Assembly: GCA_016793305.1 (NCBI GenBank)
Contig: JAEUHU010000271.1
Location: forward strand, 1 to 11,235
From: Planctomycetota bacterium
GTDB taxonomy: Bacteria > Planctomycetota > UBA1135 > UBA2386
Direction: 5' to 3'
Length of the DNA: 11,235 nt
The position numbers and the translations under genes are program-made. Below are positions 1 through 6,853 of the stretch, piece by piece (the stretch's first letter is position 1; every line of letters begins with the position of its first letter). The notes beneath the pieces are model-generated. The model made no database searches. It was given only the letters and a program-made list of their open reading frames with translations, and was not told the origin of the DNA.

Positions 1-49
1 CGTTCCGTCGTCGCCGCACCTCCGCCACGGTGCTCGCCCCCCACACGCG

Positions 50-56
50 AAAGGAG
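50..56 (+). promoter_or_regulatory. Shine-Dalgarno site of asnB
   Basis: AAAGGAG lies 8 nt before the ATG at 65. It is a strong, well-placed ribosome binding site and fixes the asnB start, which also places the catalytic cysteine directly after Met1. Several other genes in this window lack such a site. Confidence 0.85.
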
Positions 57-64
57 CTCCGCCC

Positions 65-1939
65 ATGTGCGGCATCGTAGGCATCCGCCGCTTCGACGGC
101 CGCCCCGTCGACGAAGCGCTGCTGCGCACGATGGCGGCGCAGCTGTTCCATCGCGGCCCGGACGGCGACGGCTTCCGGGTGTTCCGCGACGTCGGGTTCG
201 GCCACACGCGGCTGTCGATCATCGACCTCGCCGGTTCGCCGCAGCCGATGACGTCGGCGAGCGGGCCGTTCCACATCACGTTCAACGGCGAGATCTTCAA
301 CTACCAGGAACGGCGCAAGGAGCTCGAGAAGGCGAACGTGCCGCTGCGCACGCACGGCGACACCGAGGTGCTGCTCGAGACGCTGCGCCTGCTCGGCCTG
401 AAGGGCCTCGAGCACCTGAACGGCCAGTTCGCGTTCGGCTACTTCGACGAGCGCGCGGGCACCCTGCTGCTGGCGCGCGACCGGCTCGGCATCCTGCCGC
501 TCTACTACGCCGAGGGGCCGGGCTTCGTCGCGTTCGCGAGCGAGGTGAAGGCGCTGCTGCCGGCCCTGCCGGAGCCGCGGCTCGACGACGACGCGGTCGA
601 GGACTACCTGACGTACCGTTCGGTGCCGCCGCCGAACACGCTGTTCGCGGGCGTCAAGAAGCTGGCTCCGGGCACGGCGCTGTGGATCGGCGCCGACGGC
701 TCGCTGCGCCACGAGACGTGGTGGCGGCTGCCGGCCGTCGCGGACCAGCAGACCCTGAAGGGCGAAGCCGCCGTCGCCGCGGTGTCGCAGGCGCTCGAAC
801 GCGCCGTCGCCGGGCGCCTCGTCGCCGACGTGCCGGTCGGCGCCTACCTGAGCGGCGGCCTCGACAGCAGCCTGACCGTGGCGCTGATGAAGAAGCTGCG
901 CCAGGGCGGCGAGGTGCAGACGTTCGCGGCCGGCTTCGACGACCCGCGCTACGACGAGCTGCCGTACGCGAAGCAGGTCAGCGAGGCGGTCGGCACGACG
1001 CACCACGAAGTGCACGTGACGCCGCAGGACTTCCAGCAGCTGTGGGACCGGCTGTCGTGGCATCGCGACGGACCGATCAGCGAGCCGGCCGACGTCGCCA
1101 TCTATCGCATCGCCAAGTACGCACGTTCGACGGTGAAGGTGCTGCTGTCGGGCGAAGGCAGCGACGAGATCTTCGCCGGTTATCCGAAGTACGCCTACGA
1201 CCCGAAGCTCGCCGGGATCGGCATGCTGCCCGCGTTCCTGCGCGTGCCGATGATGCGTCTGGCAGAACGGCTGCTGCCGGGGTCGAAGTACCGGGCGCGC
1301 CAGGCGGCGCGCGCGCTGACCGGCCGCGACACCGCCGAACGGCTGCAGACGTGGTTCGCGCCGTTCACGTGGTACGAACGCCGCGCGCTGAAGCCGGGCT
1401 TCGGCGCCTTGCGCACGCTGGGCCAGTACGAGCGCTGCCAGGGCGACCACCTGCGGCGCATGCTCTACGTCGACTGCCACACGTGGCTCGCCGACAACCT
1501 GCTCGAGCGCGGCGACCGTATGTCGATGGCGGCGAGCATCGAGAACCGCCCGCCGTTCCTCGACCACGAGCTGGTCGAGCTGGCGTTCCGCGTCGACTCG
1601 TCGCTGAAGGTGCACGGCAAGATCGGCAAGTGGATCGTCAAGGAGATCGCGCGCCGCTACCTGCCGGCGAACATCGTCGATCGCAAGAAGGTCGGCTTCC
1701 GCGTGCCGCTCGACGAGTGGTTCCGCGGCGGGTTGAAGGACTACGTGCACGACCTGCTGCTCGGCCGCGACAGTTTCGTCAGCCGCTACCTCGACAAGAA
1801 GGTCGTGGCGGGCCTGCTGGCCGACCACATGCGCGGCCGCCGCAACGAGGAACTGCGGCTGTGGACGCTGCTCGGCCTCGAGGTCTGGCAGCGCACGTTC
1901 CTGCGCGGCGTGATCCCGCGCTACGTGCAGAAGGGCTGA
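65..1939 (+). CDS. asnB: Asparagine synthetase (glutamine-hydrolysing)
   Basis: Cytoplasmic enzyme that converts aspartate, glutamine and ATP to asparagine, glutamate, AMP and pyrophosphate. The 624-residue protein starts MCGIVGI, so Cys2 is the N-terminal nucleophile of a class II glutamine amidotransferase. Other glutaminase-site residues are visible: R49 in HTRLSIIDL, N74-G75 in FNGEIFNY and D99 in HGDTEV. The synthetase half carries the ATP pyrophosphatase P-loop SGGLDS at 263-268, the SGEGSDEIFAGY motif at 362-373, and a downstream ENRPPFLDHELVE segment. Length fits the 610-640-residue AsnB/AsnO group rather than the shorter E. coli enzyme. Members of this group sometimes amidate other substrates in surface-polysaccharide loci. 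Nothing visible here supports that, and what lies upstream is outside the window. The next gene begins 30 nt later. Confidence 0.95.
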   Translation: MCGIVGIRRFDGRPVDEALLRTMAAQLFHRGPDGDGFRVFRDVGFGHTRLSIIDLAGSPQPMTSASGPFHITFNGEIFNYQERRKELEKANVPLRTHGDTEVLLETLRLLGLKGLEHLNGQFAFGYFDERAGTLLLARDRLGILPLYYAEGPGFVAFASEVKALLPALPEPRLDDDAVEDYLTYRSVPPPNTLFAGVKKLAPGTALWIGADGSLRHETWWRLPAVADQQTLKGEAAVAAVSQALERAVAGRLVADVPVGAYLSGGLDSSLTVALMKKLRQGGEVQTFAAGFDDPRYDELPYAKQVSEAVGTTHHEVHVTPQDFQQLWDRLSWHRDGPISEPADVAIYRIAKYARSTVKVLLSGEGSDEIFAGYPKYAYDPKLAGIGMLPAFLRVPMMRLAERLLPGSKYRARQAARALTGRDTAERLQTWFAPFTWYERRALKPGFGALRTLGQYERCQGDHLRRMLYVDCHTWLADNLLERGDRMSMAASIENRPPFLDHELVELAFRVDSSLKVHGKIGKWIVKEIARRYLPANIVDRKKVGFRVPLDEWFRGGLKDYVHDLLLGRDSFVSRYLDKKVVAGLLADHMRGRRNEELRLWTLLGLEVWQRTFLRGVIPRYVQKG

Positions 1940-1953
1940 CGGCCGGCGATTGG

Positions 1954-1959
1954 TATGGT
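1954..1959 (+). promoter_or_regulatory. Candidate -10 element (leaderless) for the DUF1080 gene
   Basis: TATGGT matches the key T, A and final T of a -10 hexamer and ends 10 nt before the ATG at 1970. Transcription from it would start at or very near that ATG. No convincing -35 and no Shine-Dalgarno are visible. It overlaps the alternative ATG at 1955, which favours the 1970 start. One of four similar sites in the window. Confidence 0.4.
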
Positions 1960-1969
1960 GGCGGGCGCC

Positions 1970-2734
1970 ATGAAGTCGCTCGTCGTCGTCGTCTCGTCGA
2001 TCCTGTGCGGAGCCCTCGCCCTCTGGCAGGAGCCGGTGCCACCGGTCGAACTGCCGCGCGCCTACGTCGACGGCAACGGTCCTGGTTGGCGCCCGCTGAC
2101 GCTCGCCGACTTCGTGGTCGTGAACGGCGACGCGGACACCTGGACCGAACGCGACGGCGTCATCCACGGCACCGGCAAGCCGAACGGCGGGGCGCGCAGC
2201 AAGGTGCGCTACACGAACTTCGAGATGGTGCTCGAGTGGAAGCACCACGAGTTCGGCGGCAACTCGGGCCTGTTCGTGTGGTGCCCGGAGTCGGCGTTCA
2301 CCGACCTGCCGAAGGGCACGCTGCCGCGCAGCGGCATCGAGGTGCAGGTGCTCGACCTCGGCTACGAGGCGCAGTGGCTGCAGCAGAAAGGCAGGCACTC
2401 CGACTGGTTCACCAGCCACGGCGACGTGTTCCCGGTCGGTGGCTCGACGATGACGGCGTTCACGCCGCAGATCACCTACTACGAGGCCGGGGCGAAGTGG
2501 ACCTGCGGCGAGGCGAAGAGCGCGCGCAGCTTCCCGACCAGGCGGCTCACGCGCGCCGCTGGCGAGTGGAACCACTACTACGTGCGCGCCGTGAACGGCG
2601 AGTTGCGCCTGTGGGTCAACGGCGAGGAGGTCAACGGCGGCCGCGACTGCCGACCGGCCAGCGGCTTCCTGGCGCTCGAGGCCGAAGGGGCGAAGGTCGA
2701 GTACCGGAACCTGCGGCTGCGCGAGCTGCCGTAG
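1970..2734 (+). CDS. Secreted DUF1080 / 3-keto-disaccharide hydrolase-family protein
   Basis: A 254-residue exported protein of the DUF1080 (PF06439) family, a concanavalin-like beta-sandwich whose characterised members cleave 3-keto-glycosides. From the ATG at 1970 it begins MKSLVVVVSS with a hydrophobic core and a GALA signal-peptidase I site (cleavage probably after A17). Family hallmarks are the FEMVLEW strand at 84-90, GGNSGLFVW at 96-104, GIEVQVLD at 122-129, the GEWN turn at 198-201 and the closing EYRNLRLREL strand at 244-253. An in-frame ATG at 1955 would add five residues; I prefer 1970 because it begins the signal peptide cleanly. C13 does not make a good lipobox (Ile-Leu precede it), so a lipoprotein is unlikely. 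It likely acts in the periplasm or outside the cell on sugars. Exact substrate unknown. Confidence 0.88.
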   Translation: MKSLVVVVSSILCGALALWQEPVPPVELPRAYVDGNGPGWRPLTLADFVVVNGDADTWTERDGVIHGTGKPNGGARSKVRYTNFEMVLEWKHHEFGGNSGLFVWCPESAFTDLPKGTLPRSGIEVQVLDLGYEAQWLQQKGRHSDWFTSHGDVFPVGGSTMTAFTPQITYYEAGAKWTCGEAKSARSFPTRRLTRAAGEWNHYYVRAVNGELRLWVNGEEVNGGRDCRPASGFLALEAEGAKVEYRNLRLRELP

Positions 2735-2775
2735 GCACCTTCGCATCGGGCTCGGCACGCGGGCGCATCGGCAGC

Positions 2776-2781
2776 TATCCT
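2776..2781 (+). promoter_or_regulatory. Candidate -10 element (leaderless) for ilvE
   Basis: TATCCT (4 of 6 matches to TATAAT) ends 9 nt before the ilvE ATG at 2791. The 56-nt gap after the preceding gene holds no Shine-Dalgarno and no clear -35. Initiation from this site would yield an mRNA beginning at or just before the start codon. Confidence 0.42.
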
Positions 2782-2790
2782 CCGCCGGCC

Positions 2791-3711
2791 ATGAAGCTGA
2801 CCCCGCAGCCGAAGATCTGGTGGAACGGTTCGCTCGTCGACTGGGACAAGGCCCAGGTGCACGTGCTGACGCACGCGCTGCACTACGCGTCGAGCGTGTT
2901 CGAGGGCATCCGCGCCTACAGCACGCCGAAGGGCCCGGCGGTGTTCTGCCTCGCCGAGCACGTCGAACGACTGTTCCAGTCGTGCCGCATCGTGCGCCTG
3001 CCGATCCCGTTCACGCCGGCCGCGATCACCACGGCGATCCGCGAGACCATCCGCACGAACCGCCAGGACGCGTGCTACATCCGCCCGCTGGTGTTCCGCG
3101 GCTACGGCGCGCTCGGCGTGTGGCCCGACGACAACCCGGTCGACGTCGCGATCGCGACGTTCCCGTGGGTGCGCCCGAACGAGGAGCAGCTGCTGCGCGA
3201 AGGCCTGGCCGTCGGCGTGTCGAGCTGGCGGCGCATGGCGCCCGACACCCTGCCGGCGATGGCGAAGTGCGCCGCGAACTACGTCAACAGCGCGCTCACC
3301 GTGTGCGAGGCGAAGGACCGCGGCTTCCAGGAGGGCCTGGCGCTCGACGTCGACGGCTTCGTCAGCGAAGGCAGCGGGCAGAACGTGTTCCTGGTGCACA
3401 AGGGCGTGCTGAGCACGCCGACCGTGGCGAGCTCGATCCTCGGCGGCATCACGCGCGCGTGCGTGATCCAGCTGGCCAAGGATCTCGGCATCCCGGTGGT
3501 CGAGCAGCGCATTCCGCGCGAGCTGCTCTACACCGCCGACGAGGCGTTCTTCACCGGCACCGTCGCCGAGGTGATGCCGATCCGTTCGTTCGACGGGCTG
3601 GCGGTCGGCAGCGGCACGCGGGGGCCGATCACGCAGCGACTGCAGGAGCGCTTCTTCACGATCGCCCGCGGCAAGGCCGAGGACGTGCACGGCTGGTTGA
3701 CGCCGGTGTGA
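2791..3711 (+). CDS. ilvE: Branched-chain amino acid aminotransferase
   Basis: PLP-dependent fold-type IV transaminase that interconverts Val, Leu and Ile with their 2-keto acids using 2-oxoglutarate/glutamate; the last step of branched-chain amino acid synthesis, cytoplasmic. The 306 residues are close to the 309 of E. coli IlvE. Visible landmarks: the WWNGSLVDW start, HALHYASSVFEGIRAY at 28-43, the catalytic PLP lysine K159 in PAMAKCAANY, the cofactor-binding SEGSGQN at 192-198 with E193, the SILGGITR loop at 215-222, TGTVAEVMP at 255-263, and a C-terminal GWL close to the E. coli ending. The ATG at 2791 is the only start that gives the family N-terminus. The gene is 56 nt downstream of the DUF1080 gene, seemingly with its own promoter, and converges on the DUF1801 gene with 12 nt between stops. 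Confidence 0.94.
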   Translation: MKLTPQPKIWWNGSLVDWDKAQVHVLTHALHYASSVFEGIRAYSTPKGPAVFCLAEHVERLFQSCRIVRLPIPFTPAAITTAIRETIRTNRQDACYIRPLVFRGYGALGVWPDDNPVDVAIATFPWVRPNEEQLLREGLAVGVSSWRRMAPDTLPAMAKCAANYVNSALTVCEAKDRGFQEGLALDVDGFVSEGSGQNVFLVHKGVLSTPTVASSILGGITRACVIQLAKDLGIPVVEQRIPRELLYTADEAFFTGTVAEVMPIRSFDGLAVGSGTRGPITQRLQERFFTIARGKAEDVHGWLTPV

Positions 3712-3712
3712 G

Positions 3713-3733
3713 GGCGCGCAGGTTCAGCGCGCC
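3713..3733. terminator. Bidirectional hairpin between convergent ilvE and DUF1801 genes
   Basis: A perfect 7-bp G+C stem, GGCGCGC (3713-3719) with GCGCGCC (3727-3733), and a 7-nt loop holding the DUF1801 stop codon. It sits exactly at the junction of the two convergent genes. There is no proper T-tract on either side, only C/T-rich sequence on the + strand, so it is a terminator-like hairpin rather than a textbook intrinsic terminator. Confidence 0.45.
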
Positions 3734-4329
3734 TTCGCCTTCGTCGCCTTCTTCTTCGCCTTGCGTACGGGTTTCGCCGCCGACGCCTTTTGCGTGGGGG
3801 CGGCCTTGGCGGGCTTGCCGGCTTTCGCCTTCGCCGCCGGCTTCGCGGCGGCCTTCTTCGCGGTCTTGCGCTGCGCGTTGCCGGCGAGCGACGTCTCGTA
3901 GGTGGCGATCCACGCGTCCGCGCCGATGCGTCGGAACGCCTGGCCGACCACGTCGAGCGCCACGTCGTCGAGCTTCTTGAAGCGCACGCAGGCCTTGCCC
4001 ATGTCGAGCTTCTTGCCGCTGGCCTTCCAGGCCTTGGTGAACCACTGCAGCTCGGCCGGGTTCATGTACAGGCCCATCAGGTGCAGCGAGATCGCGTTCT
4101 TCTGCGCCGCCAGCGCCGCGAACGGCAGCGGCTGCTTCGGATCGCAGTGGTAGCCGGCCGGATAGCGGCTGTGCGGCACCGAGTAGCCGACCATGCCGTA
4201 CTGCATGCACTCCTGGAAGCCGCTGTCCAGGTTGGCGAGGATCACCGTGCGCACCGCGGCGAGCACCTCGCGCTGGTCGGACGGCAAGGAGGAGAGGTAC
4301 TCGGCGACGGTCTTGGCCTTCGATTGCAT
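3724..4329 (-). CDS. DUF1801 domain protein with histone-H1-like basic tail
   Basis: 201 residues. Residues 1-145 match the DUF1801 (YdhG-like) family: an N-terminal helix in VAEYLSSLP, MQYGMVGYSVP at 42-52, YHCDPKQPLPFAAL at 60-73, SLHLMGLY at 81-88 and the GKKLDMGKACVRFKKLDD segment at 105-122. The family's biochemical role is not established; a frataxin-like fold is often noted. Residues 151-201 are a low-complexity tail with about 16 Lys, 19 Ala, 3 Arg and 4 Pro and no acidic residue, like the C-terminal domain of histone H1 or bacterial Lys/Ala-rich nucleoid proteins. The DUF1801 domain usually ends near 120-145 residues, so the tail is an addition and could bind DNA or RNA non-specifically (inference). 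The start is 22 nt after the stop of the upstream flavoprotein gene on the same strand, without a Shine-Dalgarno. Confidence 0.88.
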   Translation of the reverse strand: MQSKAKTVAEYLSSLPSDQREVLAAVRTVILANLDSGFQECMQYGMVGYSVPHSRYPAGYHCDPKQPLPFAALAAQKNAISLHLMGLYMNPAELQWFTKAWKASGKKLDMGKACVRFKKLDDVALDVVGQAFRRIGADAWIATYETSLAGNAQRKTAKKAAAKPAAKAKAGKPAKAAPTQKASAAKPVRKAKKKATKAKAR

Positions 4330-4338
4330 GGCGCGCGC

Positions 4339-4344
4339 AGGTTA
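4339..4344 (-). promoter_or_regulatory. Candidate -10 element (leaderless) for the DUF1801 gene
   Basis: On the - strand TAACCT ends 9 nt before the DUF1801 ATG at 4329, inside the 22-nt gap after the flavoprotein stop codon. No Shine-Dalgarno is present there, since the intervening bases are GC repeats. It could give the second gene of this pair its own leaderless transcript. Confidence 0.38.
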
Positions 4345-4351
4345 CCCGCGG

Positions 4352-5311
4352 TCACGCCAGGACGAGCCCTCGAACTCGTCGTGCGACGTCGCGCAGGCGA
4401 ACGCGGCACTCGACCAGGGCCCCGTCGTCGGCGTCGACCGCGAACCGTTCGACCTTGCGCAGTGCGAACACGGCCCTCGTGCCGGTCCACGCGCGCAGCT
4501 CGCGGTCGGCGATCGCCAGCGCCGTCGCGTCGTCGCTGCCGGCATCGAGCACCACCTCGCAACGCACCAGGAACCGTCCGGGCAGCGCGCGGGCCGGGAA
4601 CACGCGGCTGCAGAAGATCACTTCGGCCAGCGGCGAGGAGGAGTCGGGCCCCGGCACGATGCCGTAGCCTTTGGCTTCGGGGAACGTCGCCTCGTCGCCG
4701 CCGAGCCACACCAGCGCGCGCGGCTGCTGGCGCACGCGTTCGCCGACCTCGGCGAGGCGGGGATCGAACGGGCCGAGCAGGCGGGCTGTGACCGCGACGG
4801 GCAGCGCCAGCACCACGGTGCGACTGCGCAGCGTGGTCGGCACCTCGCCGCCGAGTTCGATCGTGAACGGAGCCTCGCCGGCGTCGGCACGCTCGAGGCG
4901 GACGACCGTTCGGCCGAGCCGGAGGCAATCCTGCAGCGCGTGACGCGCGGCCTGCACGAGTTCCTCGTTGCCCGTCCGGAAGGTGAGCGGGCTCGCGTCG
5001 AGGGCGAGCGGGCGCAGGTGCCCGTCGAACACGAAGCCCGTGCCGGCTCCCGGCAGGGCGACGATCGGCGTCGGCAGGCGCGGCAGCTTCGCCCGCCACG
5101 GCGCCAGGTCCCCTTCGGCGAACGCGAACGCACCGTGCTCGCAGACGTAGCCGTTGGTGCGCGTGGTCTTGATGCGTCCGCCGGGCTGGAACGCGGCGTC
5201 GACGACCAGCAGCCCGTCTCGCGGTGCCGCCAGCGCCGCGAGCAGGCCCCGCCGGCCTGCGCCGAGCACCAGCCGTTCGAAGATCGGTTCGCCGTCCTGG
5301 CCGTCCTGCAT
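4352..5311 (-). CDS. Protoporphyrinogen-oxidase-like FAD oxidoreductase, shortened
   Basis: 319 residues, related to the flavin amine oxidase / protoporphyrinogen oxidase superfamily. The N-terminal Rossmann FAD motif is GAGRRG at 17-22, followed by an acidic end of beta-2 (VVDAAF) and PGGRIKTTRTNGYVCEHGA at 43-61, the family's conserved GGR segment. Later blocks resemble this family: TGNEELVQAARHAL, a VVLALPVAVTARLL strand-helix, and the GYGIVPG ... IFCSRVFPARALPG segment, close to the pattern seen in coproporphyrinogen and protoporphyrinogen oxidases. Two departures stand out. The substrate-binding helical insert after the GGR block is much reduced, and the protein stops at RVRGLVLA, just where relatives continue with a Gly-rich motif that contacts FAD. 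Typical members have about 430-480 residues. It may be a reduced enzyme, a decayed one or a flavin-binding protein of another role. It heads a two-gene unit with DUF1801. Confidence 0.75.
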   Translation of the reverse strand: MQDGQDGEPIFERLVLGAGRRGLLAALAAPRDGLLVVDAAFQPGGRIKTTRTNGYVCEHGAFAFAEGDLAPWRAKLPRLPTPIVALPGAGTGFVFDGHLRPLALDASPLTFRTGNEELVQAARHALQDCLRLGRTVVRLERADAGEAPFTIELGGEVPTTLRSRTVVLALPVAVTARLLGPFDPRLAEVGERVRQQPRALVWLGGDEATFPEAKGYGIVPGPDSSSPLAEVIFCSRVFPARALPGRFLVRCEVVLDAGSDDATALAIADRELRAWTGTRAVFALRKVERFAVDADDGALVECRVRLRDVARRVRGLVLA

Positions 5312-5317
5312 CGCGGC

Positions 5318-5323
5318 AGCCTA
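5318..5323 (-). promoter_or_regulatory. Candidate -10 element (leaderless) for the flavoprotein gene
   Basis: On the - strand TAGGCT ends 6 nt before the ATG at 5311. The final T, first T and A fit a minimal -10 hexamer. No -35 match is seen 15-19 bp upstream, where the flanking hairpin lies, and no Shine-Dalgarno precedes the ATG. Confidence 0.33.
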
Positions 5324-5336
5324 CCGCCGTACATGC

Positions 5337-5363
5337 CACGAGGCGGGCAGTGCCCGCCTCGTG
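5337..5363. terminator. Perfect 13-bp inverted repeat between porin and flavoprotein genes
   Basis: CACGAGGCGGGCA (5337-5349) is followed after one base by its exact reverse complement (5351-5363). It lies 36 nt past the porin stop codon (- strand) and 26 nt before the flavoprotein start, so it may end porin transcription. No T-tract follows on either strand. A second short hairpin (GCGCC/GGCGC, 5378-5391) sits beside it. The length and perfection also suit a dispersed extragenic palindrome of REP type. Confidence 0.6.
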
Positions 5364-5398
5364 ACGTTCGCTGCGCTGCGCCGCGTGGCGCTACCGGT

Positions 5399-6700
5399 TC
5401 AGAAGGTGAACTGGAACAGCACGCTCAGGATGTGGTTGGTCCGGCCGTTGGCGCCGGTCTCGTCGATGTCCTGCCACGTGTACTGCACCTGCGTCTTGCA
5501 GGAGTGGTCACCGTTGTAGAAGGCGTTCAGCACCGCGCTGACTTCGGTGACGTCGCCGTCGGACGCGCCGATGCCGCGCGCACCGGTCAGGAAGTCGACG
5601 CCGGAGCCGGTGGCGCCTTCGTCGGTCTCGACCATGCTCACACGCAGGCCGAGGCCCCAACGCATCGCGCTGTCGCCGCTCTTCGGCAGCAGGTAGCCGA
5701 GGCCGGCCGCCCAGCCCATCGACTCTTCCTCGTCGGCAACACCGGTCTTGATGTCGTCGGTGCGCATGAAGTACTCACCGAGGAAGTTCCAGCTCCGGCA
5801 GTTCCAGGCCGTGTTGATGTTGATCGAGGTGCTCTCGATGTCGCGGCTGCTGACGGCGTCGACGCCGTTGCCGAGGCCGATGCCCGCACCGATGGTGCCG
5901 CGGCACGGCGCGTCGTCGCCGCGCATGTCGCCCTGGCGCCAGTACTCGGCGGTCTGCTCACCACCGAAGAAGTCGCCGAGGATGTCCCAGTTGGCGGACA
6001 CGACGTAGCTCAGCTCGTTGCTGCCGTTGCTGTTCTCCTCGCCGACGCCCAGGAAACCGGGCGTCTCTTCGTCGGCCGGGGTGTTGGGGTTGTCGAGCTG
6101 GCCCGCGGCCAGCGAATGCGACACGTCGCCGTTCGTGGCGCCGAGCGCGAAGCGGACCGGGCGGTCCTTCTCCATCAGCGAGCCCACGATCCAGGCGCCA
6201 CGCGAACGCGCCCCCGCGAACGCCGCCGACGCGGCCGAGCGGTCGACGAACCACAGGCCGTGCACCCAGCCCGTGCCTTCCAGGCCGAACATCGTCTTGC
6301 CCTGGCCGAAGCGGAGGCCGACGCGGCCGTCGTCGCTGCGGCTGAAGTTGTACTGGGCGTAGGCGTCCTTCAGGATGCTGCCTTCCATGCCGCCGCTCTC
6401 GGCGAGGTCCATCTGCAGACGGAAGGTGATGTCCTGGTTGAACACGTGGCCGCGCAGCTGCGTGCGGGCGACCGGGACGTCGAAGCTGTTGGTGTCTGGG
6501 GCGTCTTCGTTGTTCGCGTACGACCAGCTGGCCTGCACGAAGTTCAGCCAGTTGAAGCCGAACGTCTTGTTGCCGTCGTCATACGTCAGGCCGGAACCGG
6601 CCTTGGCGCTCCAGCCGCCAGCCTTGGCGGGATCCTGGGCGACGACGAGGGACGTGGCGACGGCGATGGCCAGCAGGCCGTGGGGGATCGACTTGGTCAT
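5399..6700 (-). CDS. Outer-membrane porin, phosphate-selective porin O/P-like
   Basis: 433-residue beta-barrel protein predicted to form a solute channel in the outer membrane. It starts MTKSIPHGLLAIAVATSLVVAQ: a Sec signal peptide with likely cleavage after A21. The body alternates hydrophobic and polar residues with many aromatics, such as FGFNWLNFVQASWSY near 47-61, and has the OprP-like order of an early barrel strand pair, LQMDLAESGG, LKDAYAQYNF and VGLRFGQGKTMFGLEG. It ends ...LFQFTF with the C-terminal Phe needed for insertion by BamA. Acidic loops and three Cys residues occur in the second half; whether they bond is unknown. The phosphate label reflects fold family, not demonstrated selectivity. 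The ATG at 6700 has a GGGAGGAG site upstream. An in-frame ATG at 6770 would add 23 residues ahead of the signal peptide and lacks a ribosome site. Confidence 0.85.
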   Translation of the reverse strand: MTKSIPHGLLAIAVATSLVVAQDPAKAGGWSAKAGSGLTYDDGNKTFGFNWLNFVQASWSYANNEDAPDTNSFDVPVARTQLRGHVFNQDITFRLQMDLAESGGMEGSILKDAYAQYNFSRSDDGRVGLRFGQGKTMFGLEGTGWVHGLWFVDRSAASAAFAGARSRGAWIVGSLMEKDRPVRFALGATNGDVSHSLAAGQLDNPNTPADEETPGFLGVGEENSNGSNELSYVVSANWDILGDFFGGEQTAEYWRQGDMRGDDAPCRGTIGAGIGLGNGVDAVSSRDIESTSININTAWNCRSWNFLGEYFMRTDDIKTGVADEEESMGWAAGLGYLLPKSGDSAMRWGLGLRVSMVETDEGATGSGVDFLTGARGIGASDGDVTEVSAVLNAFYNGDHSCKTQVQYTWQDIDETGANGRTNHILSVLFQFTF

Positions 6701-6711
6701 GCTTCTGGTGA

Positions 6712-6719
6712 CTCCTCCC
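6712..6719 (-). promoter_or_regulatory. Shine-Dalgarno site of the porin gene
   Basis: GGGAGGAG on the - strand ends 11 nt before the ATG at 6700. It is long and nearly perfect but spaced slightly far. It decides in favour of 6700 over the in-frame ATG at 6770. Confidence 0.75.
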
Positions 6720-6805
6720 GAACAGGGATGGGGATGGGCAAGCCGCTCGCGGGTGGTGGAGTTGTTCATGGAACCGCCCGGCGAACAGCCCGCCTGATGG
6801 GGGGC

Positions 6806-6834
6806 AAGGTAGGTAGGGCGCCAGAGCCTGTCAA
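6806..6834 (-). promoter_or_regulatory. Sigma70-type promoter of the porin gene
   Basis: On the - strand a perfect -35 TTGACA (6834-6829) is followed after 17 bp by TACCTT (6811-6806), which keeps the first T, the A and the final T of the -10 consensus. Transcription would begin near 6799, giving a leader of about 100 nt before the ATG at 6700. Confidence 0.65.
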
Positions 6835-6843
6835 AAGATCTTT
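6834..6843. promoter_or_regulatory. Palindrome AAAGATCTTT at the porin -35
   Basis: A perfect 10-bp palindrome that shares one base with the -35 hexamer on its upstream side. Its location could place a bound regulator next to RNA polymerase, but ten bases are few and the role is unproven. Confidence 0.35.
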
Positions 6844-6853
6844 CCACAGGATT

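Noticed and set aside
1970..2020. Lipoprotein signal in the DUF1080 protein (Cys13)
   Set aside because: The residues before Cys13 are Ser-Ile-Leu, not a normal lipobox, and a good signal-peptidase I site (GALA) follows.
67..2790. A 1214-codon open frame running through asnB and the DUF1080 gene into ilvE
   Set aside because: Only its last 306 codons (ilvE) resemble a protein. The rest is Arg/Ala/Pro-rich, as expected of an off-frame reading in G+C-rich DNA over two well-supported genes.
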